Of a stretch of DNA of 38,143 bases, positions 1 to 7,964 are shown one piece after another. This DNA is from a virus, in the IMG/VR virus record IMGVR_UViG_3300042542_000911, positions 1 through 38,143 of that record. One strand, 5' to 3'. The translations under genes and the position numbers were made by a program. The notes beneath the pieces are model-generated. The model worked only from the letters and a program-made list of their open reading frames with translations, had not been told where the DNA came from and made no database searches. Numbering within the stretch: the stretch's first letter is position 1; each line of letters opens with the position of its first letter.

Positions 1-40
1 GTCAGCAGCGTAGCCTTCCACGGTTTTTCGAGGCCCCTGT

Positions 41-355
41 TCAATTTTGCCTATGCCTGCCATCGTGGCATGTGTTGCATAACGCAACAAGATTCGTCCA
101 CGTCAGCCGCTGCGATGGGTCAACCGCTATCGGCACGATGTGATGAACTTCGCTGCTGGGTGTAACCTTGCCTTGCTTTAGACAGTCCTCGCACAATGGA
201 TAGTTCGCCCGATAACGTTCACTCAGCTGCTGCCAGTCACCCCCATAACCTCGCTGCGTTGTCGTCTTGTATTCAACCTGTCTCGTTGGCTTGCGGCATG
301 TTCCGCAGCCATCCCGCCCCACCACCTGCCCGCACTTGCAGAACCTTGCCGACAT
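41..355 (-). CDS. HNH endonuclease, terminase-associated
   Basis: A 104-residue HNH nuclease of the kind that sits next to the terminase small subunit in HK97-like cos phages, where it assists DNA cleavage during packaging. The N-terminus has a Cys cluster (CKCG, CGTC) that may bind zinc. The core shows a CxxC pair (LCEDC), the VHHIVP motif with the catalytic histidine, an Asn in NLVALC, and the closing CNTC-H element. The start is an ATG with GAGG four bases upstream. It is the last gene of the leftward transcription unit, and only 40 bases separate it from the window edge. If the ends join, it lies about 75 bases before the small terminase. Fold confidence is high; the packaging role is inferred from position. 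Confidence 0.85.
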   Translation of the reverse strand: MSARFCKCGQVVGRDGCGTCRKPTRQVEYKTTTQRGYGGDWQQLSERYRANYPLCEDCLKQGKVTPSSEVHHIVPIAVDPSQRLTWTNLVALCNTCHDGRHRQN

Positions 356-388
356 TACGCCTCATCCCCTTACGCTTCGTCGCTGATG

Positions 389-709
389 TTACGCAATCGC
401 CTCGACACCGGGATCTAGAATTTCCGCGAACCGTTCGTCCAGCACCAGCCGCACCGCACGCCCGTCGCTCAGGATTGCCTTGACGCTCATCGCGTGCCGC
501 GTTGATTCCAGCGTCGCCGTTTGCGCGTCGGTCAGGCTGAACGTCGCCACGCCGCCAACCGGAATGGTCGACACCACCAGCCCAGCTGCGTCGGTCACGG
601 CGTCAGTAGTCTTGATCGCCAAATAGCACTTCGTAACGGTCACGCCGCCAGGAATGCCAACCAGCGTCACGTCAATCGTCACATCGCTGAGCCGTGCAAT
701 TTCGATCAT
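389..709 (-). CDS. Hypothetical protein, putative virion-associated beta protein
   Basis: A 106-residue protein rich in Val, Thr and Ala with no signal peptide or membrane segment. The alternating pattern suggests a beta-sandwich such as those in phage fibre accessory proteins. Its ATG overlaps the stop of the upstream repeat protein in an ATGA arrangement, so translation is probably coupled, and an AGGAGA-like site lies about ten bases upstream. I do not recognise the family. Position at the end of the fibre cluster suggests a virion or fibre-related role. Confidence 0.6.
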   Translation of the reverse strand: MIEIARLSDVTIDVTLVGIPGGVTVTKCYLAIKTTDAVTDAAGLVVSTIPVGGVATFSLTDAQTATLESTRHAMSVKAILSDGRAVRLVLDERFAEILDPGVEAIA

Positions 710-1377
710 GGCTGGACCATCTCCGCTCTAAGGGTGTTTGTTTGAAATCTGGCTGCGGCCGTCAGTTTGAACTCGCTCGCTCGCACGCTGTTTGCCTGAT
801 AGATGGCTGCGGCCGTCAGCTGCGGCCACGCGGCCCGTGCCGACAGTGCCGGATAGGTTCCACGCAGCTGCACCGTCTCCGCCGCAAAAATGTCGTACAG
901 TTCCGGCTGGCCTAGCACCGCAACGCCGCCCGTAATCGACGCCAGCGACAGCTCGACCGCTCCGCTCTGCACGCTCAGCACAGGCTGGCCGCAAACCGGC
1001 GAACCCGTTGCCAGTCCGCTTGGCGCAAATGCGTGGTCCTGGCTGAGCGTGACACCTTGCAGAACCGGCGACCCGGCAACGAGTCCCGTCGCTGCGAGGT
1101 CGTGATTCTGCGAGAGCGTTGTTGTCCCCACCACTGGCGAACCGGTGGCGAGGCTGTTTGCTGCGAGGTCGTGGTTCTGCGTCAGCGTTGCCGTGCCGCA
1201 GACCGGAGAACCGGATGCGACCACGCTTGCGGTCAGGCTGTGATTCTGCGAAAGGCTTGGCTGGCCGCAGGCTGGCGCACCGGCAGCGATTCCGCTCAGA
1301 GTCAGGGCGTCATTGCCGACGCCTCCAGCCCCAAGCAGACCGCCCAGTAAAAACGTGAATCCTTGCAGCTCAGCCAT
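706..1377 (-). CDS. Tandem-repeat virion protein (about 23-residue repeats)
   Basis: A 223-residue protein whose first two thirds consist of about five tandem repeats of 22-23 residues with the pattern LAxxxLxxGSPVxGxxTLSQNHD, for example LATGSPVVGTTTLSQNHD. At DNA level the units are close to 69 bases and visibly related. The C-terminal third is unique and Ala-rich. Repeats ending in GxPxxGxxxLxQxH occur in phage and prophage structural proteins and probably form an extended beta-solenoid or fibre; that is family knowledge, and the exact role here is inferred. It lies between two structural-type genes and is coupled to the next gene by an ATGA overlap. Confidence 0.65.
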   Translation of the reverse strand: MAELQGFTFLLGGLLGAGGVGNDALTLSGIAAGAPACGQPSLSQNHSLTASVVASGSPVCGTATLTQNHDLAANSLATGSPVVGTTTLSQNHDLAATGLVAGSPVLQGVTLSQDHAFAPSGLATGSPVCGQPVLSVQSGAVELSLASITGGVAVLGQPELYDIFAAETVQLRGTYPALSARAAWPQLTAAAIYQANSVRASEFKLTAAARFQTNTLRAEMVQP

Positions 1378-1406
1378 TGGCCACTTTCAAGCAAAAAAGC
1401 CAAAGA

Positions 1407-2048
1407 CTAGACCGGCACTTCTTCCCATTGCATCGAACCGATCCAAGTCGCTGATGTCAGTGCCGAGCTTCCGCCGATGGCCGCATAGGCTCCCGGTGGA
1501 ATGATGATCGCCCCTTCAAGGTCAATCGGGCCACCCGTCACAAGTGCCGCACCGGCAGCGGTTGCCCAGTAGTACGAGGCGAACGGGATCACGTTCGATG
1601 CCGCACTGCCCGAAGTCAAAGCGACGTTTCGGAATCCGGTCACGACTGAACCTGACTGCAACTGAGTTGACATCGACCACGGCGTTACGGTCGTCGCCTG
1701 CGTGATGGTTGCGGTGTTGCCAAACCACAGGCCGAAAGATACGGTCCCAGCACCCGATGCCGCGACCACGCTGCCGACGCTAATTTTGGTTAGTGCCGCG
1801 TTTCGTCCTGAACCGATTGGGTTGAAAATCGCCAACATCGGAGTGCCAGCAGCACCACCGGAAAAGGCAGTTACCGCTGCGGCAGTCGAGACCGACAAAA
1901 GAAACGAGTTACCACGATAGGTAGTTTCGTAGTAACGGCCATGAAGCTCCGAGACAATCACGTCACCAAGTTGCCCGGCCCGCGTGTTTACCACTGCGTT
2001 GCTGCCGGATGCGGCCGGTTGGCCCACGATGTTTTGATTAACAGGCAT
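1407..2048 (-). CDS. Putative virion structural protein
   Basis: A 213-residue Ala/Gly/Thr/Ser-rich protein starting MPVNQNIVGQ. The composition and the ending in a Trp-containing beta strand (GSMQWEEVPV) are typical of small phage virion proteins, but no catalytic motif is visible. The ATG has AAGGA eight bases upstream; a TTG one codon earlier is a less likely start. It sits in the fibre and surface protein cluster directly after the duplicated-domain protein. Function is inferred from place and composition only. Confidence 0.6.
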   Translation of the reverse strand: MPVNQNIVGQPAASGSNAVVNTRAGQLGDVIVSELHGRYYETTYRGNSFLLSVSTAAAVTAFSGGAAGTPMLAIFNPIGSGRNAALTKISVGSVVAASGAGTVSFGLWFGNTATITQATTVTPWSMSTQLQSGSVVTGFRNVALTSGSAASNVIPFASYYWATAAGAALVTGGPIDLEGAIIIPPGAYAAIGGSSALTSATWIGSMQWEEVPV

Positions 2049-2060
2049 CAAAAGTTCCTT

Positions 2061-3575
2061 TTAGTAAGAGTTGAAACCGGTGACAGTCAGCAGCACGCTT
2101 GCGCCAGTTGTTCCAGCCGTATAGTTCAAAGCGGTTGCGGCAGTGCCGCGAAGTGGAGTCGGGAAAAGCAACTGCACCGGCAGCGTCATGCTTGCCGGTA
2201 CGCTAAACGTCACAAGCGTTGTCGAACCGTCCTGAATCGTCAGCGTCGTTGCCGTTGCGTTTGTGTTTTGGAATGTAACGCTGGTTACGTTTTGACGAAT
2301 TGGAGACGCTTGAGCAGCACGAATCGCCGTTTGCGAGTTAGTCGTCACGGTCGTCGAGACGTAAAAGTCTAAATCGCCCGGAGCGTTTTGCTTGGTAATC
2401 ATCTGACCCGACTGCGAATAAGTCGCACGAATCGCATCACCAGCGACAACGGTACTAGCCGGGAGTGCAGTCCGAACAACGCCGCCAGAAATAAGCGGGT
2501 TCGATGTTGCAGCGGTGTCCTCTGCGATATTGCCGCCGACCGCTAGCATGCCAGCGACGCCAGCGGTCACTGTGTTAGTTCCGCCGAGTTGTGCGACGTT
2601 AACGGTTTGGTTTGTCGCAATGCTCGGGCTGGTTGCCGTCGCAAATGCTGGTGAGCTTCGCAGCAGCAAAACGGCAGAGGGAAAGCCGCTCGTGTAAGCA
2701 CTGCACCGGGCTCGGAAGAATCGACCAGAAGCCGGGAGAATCCATTGCCCGTTGGCTGTCGAGCTTGTCACCGGAGCCGCAGCACCGGCACTCGGCCAGC
2801 CAACTACAGCGACCCACGTTGTCCCGTCGTTGCTGGCCTCAAACGAAACAGTACCGGCCCAGGTGTTGACCAGCTGAAGCACGACCGACTTGTATCCCGT
2901 CGTATCGACTTGGACGATTGAACCGAGCCGACTGACCGAGCCTCTAAATTGCTGGCCATCGGCAGGCACGACGTGGCCCAGAGAATTTAAGCGAACCGGG
3001 ACGCGTTCATTGTTTTGGTCAATCCCTCCCATCTGCATAACAACAGACGGGTCGACGTTGGTGAGGTTGACGCTTGAGAATGGCTGCTCGTGGTTGCCGG
3101 ACCTCAGCGAATAGCTGCCGCTGACCGAACCGGAGAAGTTGCTGCTGGTGACAGCCCGAAACCATCGGGCAGAGACGGCGACCTGAAACAGGCCGGGACC
3201 GGTAAAGCTGTTTTTCAGGAACTGGTCGCAGTCGAAATCGAAACCTTGAATCGGCCAGTAGTTTGTGCCGTCGTTGGACGCTTCGAGGTTAATCGTGCCC
3301 GCGTGTCCGCTTGTAAGCTGCAGCACCACAGCTCGCTCGTTGGCCGTATCAACTGCCGCAAACAGTGCCGTATTCGCCGTGGTAATCGGCCCGAATGATG
3401 TAGCCGTTGACGAATCGACAATGTAAGTCGGCAGGCCATTGACCGACGACACGTCGCCATCGTTGACCCCATCCGTGCCATGCACCAGCTTGATTCGCTG
3501 GAACTGGACGCCGCCGATGTCGTCGGATGCTGCGGTCGCCCCGCTGCCCGGTGTGATGCCTACGTTGTCAGCCAT
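2061..3575 (-). CDS. Putative virion/fibre protein with duplicated beta domain
   Basis: A 504-residue protein whose N-terminus (MADNVGITPGSG, then FQRIKLVHGTDG) resembles phage virion proteins that attach to tail structures. It contains an internal duplication: VVLQLTSGHAGTINLEASND in the first third and VVLQLVNTWAGTVSFEASND in the middle, each followed by NDGTxW-type strands. This suggests two copies of a beta-sandwich of carbohydrate-binding type. The C-terminal half is Thr/Ser/Ala-rich, as in fibre shafts. No peptidase or lyase motif is seen. It lies between two other small structural genes in the fibre cluster. Receptor contact is plausible but unproven. Confidence 0.65.
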   Translation of the reverse strand: MADNVGITPGSGATAASDDIGGVQFQRIKLVHGTDGVNDGDVSSVNGLPTYIVDSSTATSFGPITTANTALFAAVDTANERAVVLQLTSGHAGTINLEASNDGTNYWPIQGFDFDCDQFLKNSFTGPGLFQVAVSARWFRAVTSSNFSGSVSGSYSLRSGNHEQPFSSVNLTNVDPSVVMQMGGIDQNNERVPVRLNSLGHVVPADGQQFRGSVSRLGSIVQVDTTGYKSVVLQLVNTWAGTVSFEASNDGTTWVAVVGWPSAGAAAPVTSSTANGQWILPASGRFFRARCSAYTSGFPSAVLLLRSSPAFATATSPSIATNQTVNVAQLGGTNTVTAGVAGMLAVGGNIAEDTAATSNPLISGGVVRTALPASTVVAGDAIRATYSQSGQMITKQNAPGDLDFYVSTTVTTNSQTAIRAAQASPIRQNVTSVTFQNTNATATTLTIQDGSTTLVTFSVPASMTLPVQLLFPTPLRGTAATALNYTAGTTGASVLLTVTGFNSY

Positions 3576-3578
3576 TTG

Positions 3579-3956
3579 TTAGCTCGCCTGCGGGATGCGA
3601 ATGGTGAATGAACTGGTGGAAAACGTGTTGCCGTTGGTCACGGATTGCGACGAGGACAATGCACCAGTCGCCAGCAGTCGTGAGTTGCCCGTGTCAGTGA
3701 TGGCGTAGTGTGTTGCCGTGCCGGTGCCAGTCACGCTGCCGCTGGTCAGGGCCTGCACGGTCACCTGCCGACCGTTGGGCGAACCAGCAGCGGGTGCTCC
3801 AATGTCGCCAGCCCCCAGCGTTTTATTGCCGAGCGTCAGCGTGCTGGTGGCCTGCGTGTACGTCGTCGGCTCGCTGGAGCAAATGTCCAGCCGGTTGCCT
3901 TCGGTGTCCAAGACCGTCAGCCCGTTGTCAAAAACTCGGTCATTGAGAAATGGCAT
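3579..3956 (-). CDS. Conserved phage virion-associated protein (MPFLNDRVxDNG family)
   Basis: A 125-residue protein beginning MPFLNDRVFDNGLTVLDTEG, with ICSSEPTTYTQA next and an ending in SFTIRIPQAS. This is a recognisable conserved phage family found among minor structural genes; its precise role is not known to me. The pattern of Gly, Ser and Thr with short beta strands fits a small virion decoration or fibre-base protein. An AAAGG site lies eight bases before the ATG. Family membership is judged from recalled sequence pattern, not from a search. Confidence 0.65.
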   Translation of the reverse strand: MPFLNDRVFDNGLTVLDTEGNRLDICSSEPTTYTQATSTLTLGNKTLGAGDIGAPAAGSPNGRQVTVQALTSGSVTGTGTATHYAITDTGNSRLLATGALSSSQSVTNGNTFSTSSFTIRIPQAS

Positions 3957-3986
3957 GTCCTAAACCTTTCCATCTATCGTGGCTTG

Positions 3987-4355
3987 TTACTGAATGGGTT
4001 CCACTTCAAACCGTGTCAGCCCGTTCGCCTCGATTACCCGGTTGAAATGACTGAACCCATCCTCATTTTCCGATATGTCGATAATCAGGCTGGCGAGAAT
4101 CGCCCCGATAACCTGCGGGTCTGCTCCCTCAATGGGCGGAAACTCGCCTTGCCCCATTCCGGCCAGCAAGTCAACGAAGCTCTGTTGAGCCTGTGTGCGG
4201 CAACCGTAGTGCGTGACTGATTGACCGTCTGCCGAGAGCGTTGCTGAGAAGTTATTCGGCCCGTGCCCCAATGCCTCGGCAACAGCGTTAGCCCCGTCGC
4301 GGGTGTACGTTGGGGCAATCATCACGATTGAATATTTCCAGTCGGTTTGGCTCAT
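3987..4355 (-). CDS. Hypothetical protein downstream of the tail fibre gene
   Basis: A 122-residue, mildly acidic, probably soluble protein (MSQTDWKYSIVMIAPTYT) with mixed helix and strand. Its start overlaps the stop of the large fibre-like gene by one base, so it is probably translated with it. A small gene directly behind a fibre gene is often a fibre assembly chaperone, and that is a reasonable guess here, but I see no chaperone motif. No membrane segment or signal peptide. Confidence 0.55.
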   Translation of the reverse strand: MSQTDWKYSIVMIAPTYTRDGANAVAEALGHGPNNFSATLSADGQSVTHYGCRTQAQQSFVDLLAGMGQGEFPPIEGADPQVIGAILASLIIDISENEDGFSHFNRVIEANGLTRFEVEPIQ

Positions 4356-6091
4356 TAGTAGCTGACTCCAGCACGTTTGGCTAACAAGTTGCGTTCAAAG
4401 TCTGCAATCGTTCCTTCAGGTGTTGCGGCTCCTCGGATAATCAGGGTGTAGAGGATGCCGGAGAAACGGAGAGACGTTCCGGCACGGGAGCCGATATAGA
4501 CAATTGCGTTTGAATAGTTTCCAGACCCTTGAGTGCTTGTAGATGACGCAACAGAAACAGAATTTCTACGAACTGACACTGATGGAGCTGAAATGTTAGC
4601 TTGACCCGTTAAAACGCTTGTCGATGGTGCTTGCCATGCAGCAGTTACTGAAGTTTCCGCAAATTCTGTACTGGTTCCTCGACTTGCGAACGCCAACTTT
4701 GATGCCGAGCCGCTTGGTTCAAACAAACCGAATGACCCGTTGTTGGCGGAGACGCTGCCAGTTAATTCAGCCACTACACCCGTTGCCGCGTCACTATTCT
4801 TCCGCACCCCCGCCATCACGGTCATCTTGTCGGTGCTTGAAAAATCTATGCTCGTCGTAATCAGGCTGTCGTCTGACCCGTCTGCCAACAGGCCCCAGCA
4901 GTCTCGCTTGCCGGATTCGGTTACGTCGTGGGTGGTGGTGACTCGCTGGTAGGTGGTTGCGGAGGAGCCGGTTTCGAGTTGGGCACCCCAGACAAAAACG
5001 GTTGAACCATTCACGGCACTAGTCGTCAAGCCTGCCCAGCCGCAGGGAGCTGCTGCGACTGAAATTGTGCCTGAGCAAGTGATTCGATACCAACCATTCC
5101 CAGCGTCAGCGATTGAATAACCAGTGAGCGTGTAGCCTGTTCCGAATGTTCGCTGCGAAACGTAAAGCCCAGTCGTCAAGTCAAACCGAGCCGCAAAACC
5201 GTGCACGTAAGCGTTAGTGTTGGTAATGCCTAACTCGATTTGGTCGAACCCGTTTTTCTTGGCATAAATGCTCATGGTAAACGTGGTCGATGCTTGGGAT
5301 GAAACTTGAGTAAAGTTCCCAAAAGCTGCGGTCGCTGTTATCGTATCGGCGGTAGTTGTTCCATCGGGGGCGGTTGTGGAATTTGCCGTGATGGTCGCTG
5401 AGTTCTTCGTCCACCCGCCACTCGTTACGTCAAACTGCTCGCTATACGTCAGCAAGTTTCTGCGACCACCATCGGGAGTCCGTGCCAAGGCTGGCCTGCT
5501 GCCGCTCGTTGTCTGGTAGGCGTGGTTGCCGGGAACCAGCCGTGCCGTCACATTATCCACCGTCCCAGCAAAGGCCGAATCGCCAGCCAATGTCAGCGTC
5601 TGCGTGCTGCTTCCGGCGAGGATGAAAAACGTATAAGTTCCCGTCGCTGTGATGGCGTAGGTTGTGCCACTGGTTCCAAGGCTGACCGTCAGCGTCCCTG
5701 CGGTCCTCGTCACGTCCATCGTGATGCGATACCACAGGCCCGCCGTGCTGCTAATCGTTTGCGTTAGGTTATTCGCCGCCCCGCCTGTCTTGGTCGCAAC
5801 GCCGCTGCCGATGGTCCAGTTCGCCCCCTTAGTCCAAACGGTATCCGTGGCAAACGTGCCGTTGGAAACTAGGTCGCTGCCAATGGCGTCAAGACCGCCA
5901 CGCGATGTATCAAGAATTAGCCCTACAGGGTCGCCCGGTGACGCTGATACTGTCAGGCCGTTTGCATCTTGAAACACCCAGCCCCGTCGATATGCCTGCT
6001 CTACGTCAATGGCGAGGCCGGGTTCGTTTTGCGCGAACAGATTGCGGACGTTCGGCTCTCCAGCTCCACCCAATAGCAGCAACAGGCCCAT
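4355..6091 (-). CDS. Putative tail fibre / receptor-binding protein
   Basis: The largest protein of the surface cluster at 578 residues. After a short N-terminal part it has consecutive beta-sandwich-like regions. One around residues 60-190 is of carbohydrate-binding type. A second around 210-385 begins NLLTYSEQFD and includes TAPDGTTTAD, a pattern common in phage fibre and capsid-fibre proteins. The C-terminal part resembles a laminin-G/concanavalin fold. A GGAG site stands eight bases before the ATG, which directly abuts the stop of the metalloprotease gene. Together these suggest glycan or cell-surface binding; the receptor is unknown. Confidence 0.7.
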   Translation of the reverse strand: MGLLLLLGGAGEPNVRNLFAQNEPGLAIDVEQAYRRGWVFQDANGLTVSASPGDPVGLILDTSRGGLDAIGSDLVSNGTFATDTVWTKGANWTIGSGVATKTGGAANNLTQTISSTAGLWYRITMDVTRTAGTLTVSLGTSGTTYAITATGTYTFFILAGSSTQTLTLAGDSAFAGTVDNVTARLVPGNHAYQTTSGSRPALARTPDGGRRNLLTYSEQFDVTSGGWTKNSATITANSTTAPDGTTTADTITATAAFGNFTQVSSQASTTFTMSIYAKKNGFDQIELGITNTNAYVHGFAARFDLTTGLYVSQRTFGTGYTLTGYSIADAGNGWYRITCSGTISVAAAPCGWAGLTTSAVNGSTVFVWGAQLETGSSATTYQRVTTTHDVTESGKRDCWGLLADGSDDSLITTSIDFSSTDKMTVMAGVRKNSDAATGVVAELTGSVSANNGSFGLFEPSGSASKLAFASRGTSTEFAETSVTAAWQAPSTSVLTGQANISAPSVSVRRNSVSVASSTSTQGSGNYSNAIVYIGSRAGTSLRFSGILYTLIIRGAATPEGTIADFERNLLAKRAGVSY

Positions 6092-6604
6092 CTACTTCGC
6101 TCCGTATTTGGCGACCAACTGACCACGGCATCGGCTGCACCACGCAGGCCCAGTTCCGTTGATGTTCATGATGCAGCCTTTGTCTGGACAGTGCCCCCAC
6201 TTGTCAGCGGCTGGGCTGGCCTTGACGCCAAGGAAGTGCCCAACTTCGTGCTGGACGCAGATGCCCGCCACTGGTGCCGTGATTGGCCGAGTTTGCGATA
6301 GGTAAACTTTGCCGTTTCCCATATAGACGCCGATGGCGTTATAGGTGACTTGTTTCATGAAGTAGAACCGCAGATGCGGCTTACTGCTCGACTCCACGAA
6401 CTTGGCACCTGACACCTTCGACAGGTCCGCCATTGCCTTGCGAATGATGCCGACCGTCTGAGCATTGTTCATGCCCTTGAACGCGAAACCGGGATAATGC
6501 CCGTAGACCAGTTGGAACTTGAATTGGCGCGGCTTTGCCTTTGCCGCTGCCATTAGTTCAGGCTGGTCGATTGCTTCGATGTCACACCCGCAGAAGGCTT
6601 GCAT
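6092..6604 (-). CDS. Archaemetzincin-like zinc metalloprotease
   Basis: A 170-residue protein with the full zinc-protease core HEVGHFLG (H119, E120, H123). It is followed by H138-C139, four residues, C144, one residue and M146, and later by C156-xx-C159. This order (HExxHxxG, HC-x4-C-x-M, CxxC) is the signature of archaemetzincins. Here eleven residues separate the Gly from the third His, against two in the classical consensus, and the spacer before the last CxxC is short. No signal peptide is visible. The gene lies between a small structural gene and the large fibre gene, so it could be virion-associated or act late in infection on host proteins. Zinc-protease assignment is firm; the subfamily is moderately firm; substrate unknown. 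Confidence 0.75.
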   Translation of the reverse strand: MQAFCGCDIEAIDQPELMAAAKAKPRQFKFQLVYGHYPGFAFKGMNNAQTVGIIRKAMADLSKVSGAKFVESSSKPHLRFYFMKQVTYNAIGVYMGNGKVYLSQTRPITAPVAGICVQHEVGHFLGVKASPAADKWGHCPDKGCIMNINGTGPAWCSRCRGQLVAKYGAK

Positions 6605-6939
6605 TAGCTCACCGGCCTCAGAACGCAGACGATGTCACGGGCCGACGCTTCACTGCTGCCGGGTACGAGCTTGACATATTGCGGGCCGCAGAACACATCG
6701 ACATCCAGCGGGCAGTAGTCGTTGGTGCTGACAGTGGCACTGTAAGCAGACGCCCCGCCCTTGGCCATCAGCGTGTTAAACGTGCTGTTGTTCCAGCTGG
6801 CTTGGAACGTGATCGACGTGCTGGTAAGCGTGCCTGGCGTGTAAAAGCCGACGAGCTGATATCGCGTGCAGTCCAGTGCCGCACTGGCATCAGTGCCCGA
6901 TAGGCTCACGGTTTGGTAAATGCGTCCCGGTGCGTCCAT
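6604..6939 (-). CDS. Small putative virion protein
   Basis: A 111-residue beta-rich protein (MDAPGRIYQTVSLSG) with patterns such as FQASWNNSTF and YVKLVPGS that resemble one beta-sandwich unit of the duplicated domain in the larger fibre-cluster protein. A strong GGAGG lies seven bases before the ATG. Its stop overlaps the metalloprotease start by one base. It is the first gene of the surface-protein block after the lysis-type genes. The role is unassigned; a small binding or decoration protein is a guess. Confidence 0.6.
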   Translation of the reverse strand: MDAPGRIYQTVSLSGTDASAALDCTRYQLVGFYTPGTLTSTSITFQASWNNSTFNTLMAKGGASAYSATVSTNDYCPLDVDVFCGPQYVKLVPGSSEASARDIVCVLRPVS

Positions 6940-6950
6940 TCAGTTTCCTC

Positions 6951-7160
6951 CTACTTGGATTCCATTTGTTCGGTGATGTCGGCAATGCGTTCCCAGAGCT
7001 TGTCCCGGTCCTTCCAGAGGTTTTCCCGGTCTTGGCGGCAGTTAATGACCTCAGTCTTCAGTTCGTCGAATTGCCGGACGAACCAGCGGCCCATGTAGGC
7101 CACGACGCCGCCCAGCGTCGAAACTGCCACCCCCAAGGCCCCGATTAAACTCAAATCCAC
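6951..7160 (-). CDS. Membrane protein with coiled coil (holin/spanin-like)
   Basis: A 69-residue protein with one N-terminal membrane segment (about residues 5-24, LIGALGVAVSTLGGVVAYMG). A strongly charged helical region follows (VRQFDELKTEV, then RENLWKDRDKLW) with the heptad look of a coiled coil. This topology matches XhlA-type proteins and inner-membrane spanins that accompany lysis enzymes. The start appears to be GTG, with AAGG about nine bases upstream. It follows the papain-like protease directly, supporting a lysis role by position. No sequence-level family match is claimed. Confidence 0.65.
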   Translation of the reverse strand: MDLSLIGALGVAVSTLGGVVAYMGRWFVRQFDELKTEVINCRQDRENLWKDRDKLWERIADITEQMESK

Positions 7161-7172
7161 AGGTCAACCCTT

Positions 7173-7964
7173 TCATGCAATGGCATCCGGCACGGGATAT
7201 TCCATGCCCGCCGGTGCGTAGCCAATGAAAACCGTCCACCTGCCCGCCAGTGCCGTCTCAATGCTTTTCGGTGTCCATTCGTGGACGCCGTCGCCGTTCC
7301 AGTTCGCACCCCACGAATTAAGATTGGCGACGTTTCCGCTGCTGCGTCGCTGCCAGAACACGGTGCTGTGTCCGCCGCCGCTGCGTCCGTTGTAACGGTC
7401 GACGATCTCTTCATTGCAGCTGTCGTTCCAAGTTAGGCCGGTCTGAATTGGAAGGCCCTGTTCAAGCCAGTCCAGCATTGACTGTAGGTCTTTGAATGGT
7501 TTCGTCGTCTGGAGCTTGAACAGGAATTTGTTTGCAGCCGATGCGGGTTGCTGCGGGTTGTATCTCGACGGATACGGCCAATCAGACTCCAGGCAAAGTC
7601 CGTGCTGAGTTGCGACCCATTGGCCAGCGGAGAGCGTGCTGCCTTGGTCGCCCCTGATGCCGTCTTTTTTCTGGGACAGGTAATAGCCCGCCGCCCGGCT
7701 GAATGACGCCTTCCGACCTGTTGCGAGGAAGTAGCAAATTTGAAACACGGTCGCCAGTGCGTGGCCCTGACATGCACCCTGCTGGCCTTGGTCCGTAATC
7801 GAAACCACGCCCAGCGGGTCCGCTTGCGTGTTGAACTTCGGGAACGTGTCCTGATACCACTTCAGCAGCTCGCCCGATTCCGTGCCGGTCGATTCCAGCA
7901 GCGGCACGTTTTCCGAGTCAATGGCCCAGCCGAGCCTGCCCTGTTCCAGTTTGCGTCCGCTCAT
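7173..7964 (-). CDS. Papain-like (C1-type) cysteine protease, candidate lysis enzyme
   Basis: A 263-residue protease with all four papain hallmarks in order: oxyanion Gln59 and nucleophile Cys65 in DQGQQGACQGHA (the six-residue spacing seen in papain), His199 in GGGHSTVFWQ, and Asn216 in LNSWGANWNGDG. There is no visible signal peptide or long inhibitory propeptide. Its ATG overlaps the stop of the upstream secreted-protein gene by four bases. A membrane/coiled-coil gene follows, and three short membrane or lipoprotein genes precede. In most phages this position holds a lysozyme, amidase or peptidase endolysin, and none is recognisable in the window. I infer that this enzyme may cut host envelope protein at lysis. 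Fold very likely; role inferred. Confidence 0.8.
   Translation of the reverse strand: MSGRKLEQGRLGWAIDSENVPLLESTGTESGELLKWYQDTFPKFNTQADPLGVVSITDQGQQGACQGHALATVFQICYFLATGRKASFSRAAGYYLSQKKDGIRGDQGSTLSAGQWVATQHGLCLESDWPYPSRYNPQQPASAANKFLFKLQTTKPFKDLQSMLDWLEQGLPIQTGLTWNDSCNEEIVDRYNGRSGGGHSTVFWQRRSSGNVANLNSWGANWNGDGVHEWTPKSIETALAGRWTVFIGYAPAGMEYPVPDAIA

Noticed and set aside
3708-4220. Long plus-strand frames over the structural genes, such as this 170-codon one
   Set aside because: They lie opposite clear minus-strand genes, show Arg/Ala/Pro-rich shadow composition and lack ribosome sites; typical of GC-rich antisense frames.
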